Source: JAFMKE01 sp964655225
GTDB taxonomy: Bacteria > Bacteroidota > Bacteroidia > Chitinophagales > UBA8649
Assembly (NCBI GenBank): GCA_964655225.1
Contig: CAZZMB010000032.1
Location: forward strand, 1-25,967
Reading direction: 5' to 3'
Length of the DNA: 25,967 bases
Shown here: positions 25,674-25,967 of the stretch, in pieces
How positions within the stretch are numbered: position 1 is the stretch's first letter
How the letters are laid out: each line of letters opens with the position of its first letter
Translations under genes and position numbers: made by a program
The notes under the pieces: generated by a model
What the model saw: the letters and a program-made list of their open reading frames with translations, nothing else
Told to the model about the DNA's origin: nothing
Databases searched by the model: none

Positions 25674-25841
25674 TTATTTCTTCCAAGTACCTCCGTATTT
25701 ATAAGCACTGTTATTGGCTTTGACTTTAAGTAAGCAGTCTTCGCACACAAACACCCATTCCTTAGGGTTTTTGTATTGTACTCTATACATTGTAGAGAAA
25801 TCTATTTCACAGACGTTACAGTGCTTGATACGTTGTGTCAT
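25674..25841 (-). CDS. Small zinc-ribbon-like protein, 55 aa
   Basis: Short gene starting MTQRIKHCNVCEIDFSTMYR and ending NNSAYKYGGTWKK. Two CxxC pairs, Cys8/Cys11 and Cys33/Cys36 (CNVC and CEDC), are spaced as in a treble-clef or zinc-ribbon fold, and the basic and aromatic residues suggest nucleic-acid or ribosome contact. The pattern agrees with a small conserved Flavobacteriia protein I recall only as hypothetical; no function is known to me. Its ATG overlaps the TGA of the upstream gene (ATGA), so the two are translationally coupled. The reading frame and the paired cysteines make it convincing despite its length. Confidence 0.8.
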   Translation of the reverse strand: MTQRIKHCNVCEIDFSTMYRVQYKNPKEWVFVCEDCLLKVKANNSAYKYGGTWKK

Positions 25842-25967
25842 GGGACAGGGGTTTTAAATCCTTTTACAAAGCCAATGCTAAAATCTACCAACCACTTTAC
25901 GGCTAAAAAACCAAGCCATAAAAAAGAAATAGAAAGATGCCATATAACTTTAATACTATTGACTACT
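25838..25967 (-). CDS. Small membrane protein, C-terminal part only (cut by the window edge)
   Basis: The minus-strand frame is open from the right edge of the window to a TGA at 25840-25838. About 42 residues are visible: NSIKVIWHLSISFLWLGFLA and then VKWLVDFSIGFVKGFKTPVP. This gives one clear hydrophobic helix and a second amphipathic one, as in a small inner-membrane protein. No start codon is visible in the window. The TGA overlaps the ATG of the zinc-ribbon gene, supporting a real coding end and an operon. Family not recognised. Confidence 0.55.
   Translation of the reverse strand, partial: VVNSIKVIWHLSISFLWLGFLAVKWLVDFSIGFVKGFKTPVP

Noticed and set aside
1..25967. CRISPR array, transposase, integrase or rRNA operon
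   Set aside because: No regularly spaced repeats, no transposase or integrase reading frame and no rRNA-like sequence were seen on either strand.

Overview
The window looks like chromosomal DNA of a marine-type Flavobacteriaceae bacterium (phylum Bacteroidota). The evidence is the AT-rich sequence, a SusC/SusD pair, several secreted proteins with type IX secretion (T9SS) C-terminal sorting domains, signal peptides ending in '-AQ', and genes without clear Shine-Dalgarno sites. I cannot name a species.

Positions 288-21846 (+ strand) form one co-oriented polysaccharide utilization locus (PUL). In order it encodes: a membrane-spanning SusR-like regulator (beta-propeller sensor, Y_Y_Y domain, one transmembrane helix, LuxR-like HTH); a T9SS-exported protein of three jelly-roll-like modules and two Ig-like modules; a SusC TonB-dependent transporter; a SusD lipoprotein; a DUF4959/DUF5126/DUF5000-type surface lipoprotein; a 1311-residue GH5 enzyme with five CBM6-like modules; a GH3 exo-glucosidase with two CBM6-like modules; and a CotH-kinase-like protein with a lamin-tail domain. 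The gene content suggests a neutral beta-glucan, most likely a laminarin-like beta-1,3(1,6)-glucan: GH5 and GH3 both carry CBM6-like modules and there is no sulfatase or uronic-acid enzyme. The surface GH5 would cut the polymer, the lipoproteins and SusD would capture fragments, SusC would import them, and GH3 would release glucose. The substrate is an inference.

Positions 21847-22224 are intergenic. They hold a rho-independent terminator, a second strong hairpin, a dispersed repeat and a 75-codon antisense open frame without an ATG.

Positions 22225-25547 (- strand) form a separate module: a 185-aa protein of unknown function, a tightly spaced 37-codon CxxC ORF, and a helicase IV-like SF1 helicase with an N-terminal hydrophobic segment, a PD-(D/E)XK-like insert and two C4 zinc fingers. 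At the right edge lie a 55-aa zinc-ribbon-like protein gene and the 3' end of a small membrane-protein gene, overlapping at ATGA.

Three same-orientation copies of a ~46-bp repeat (50-95, 22065-22110, 25605-25650) lie exactly at the boundaries of the PUL and of the helicase module, so each module is bracketed by direct repeats. The best leads are this repeat-bounded layout, the uncharacterised helicase module, the 18-bp-stem hairpin just before susC, and the CotH-like protein at the end of the PUL.
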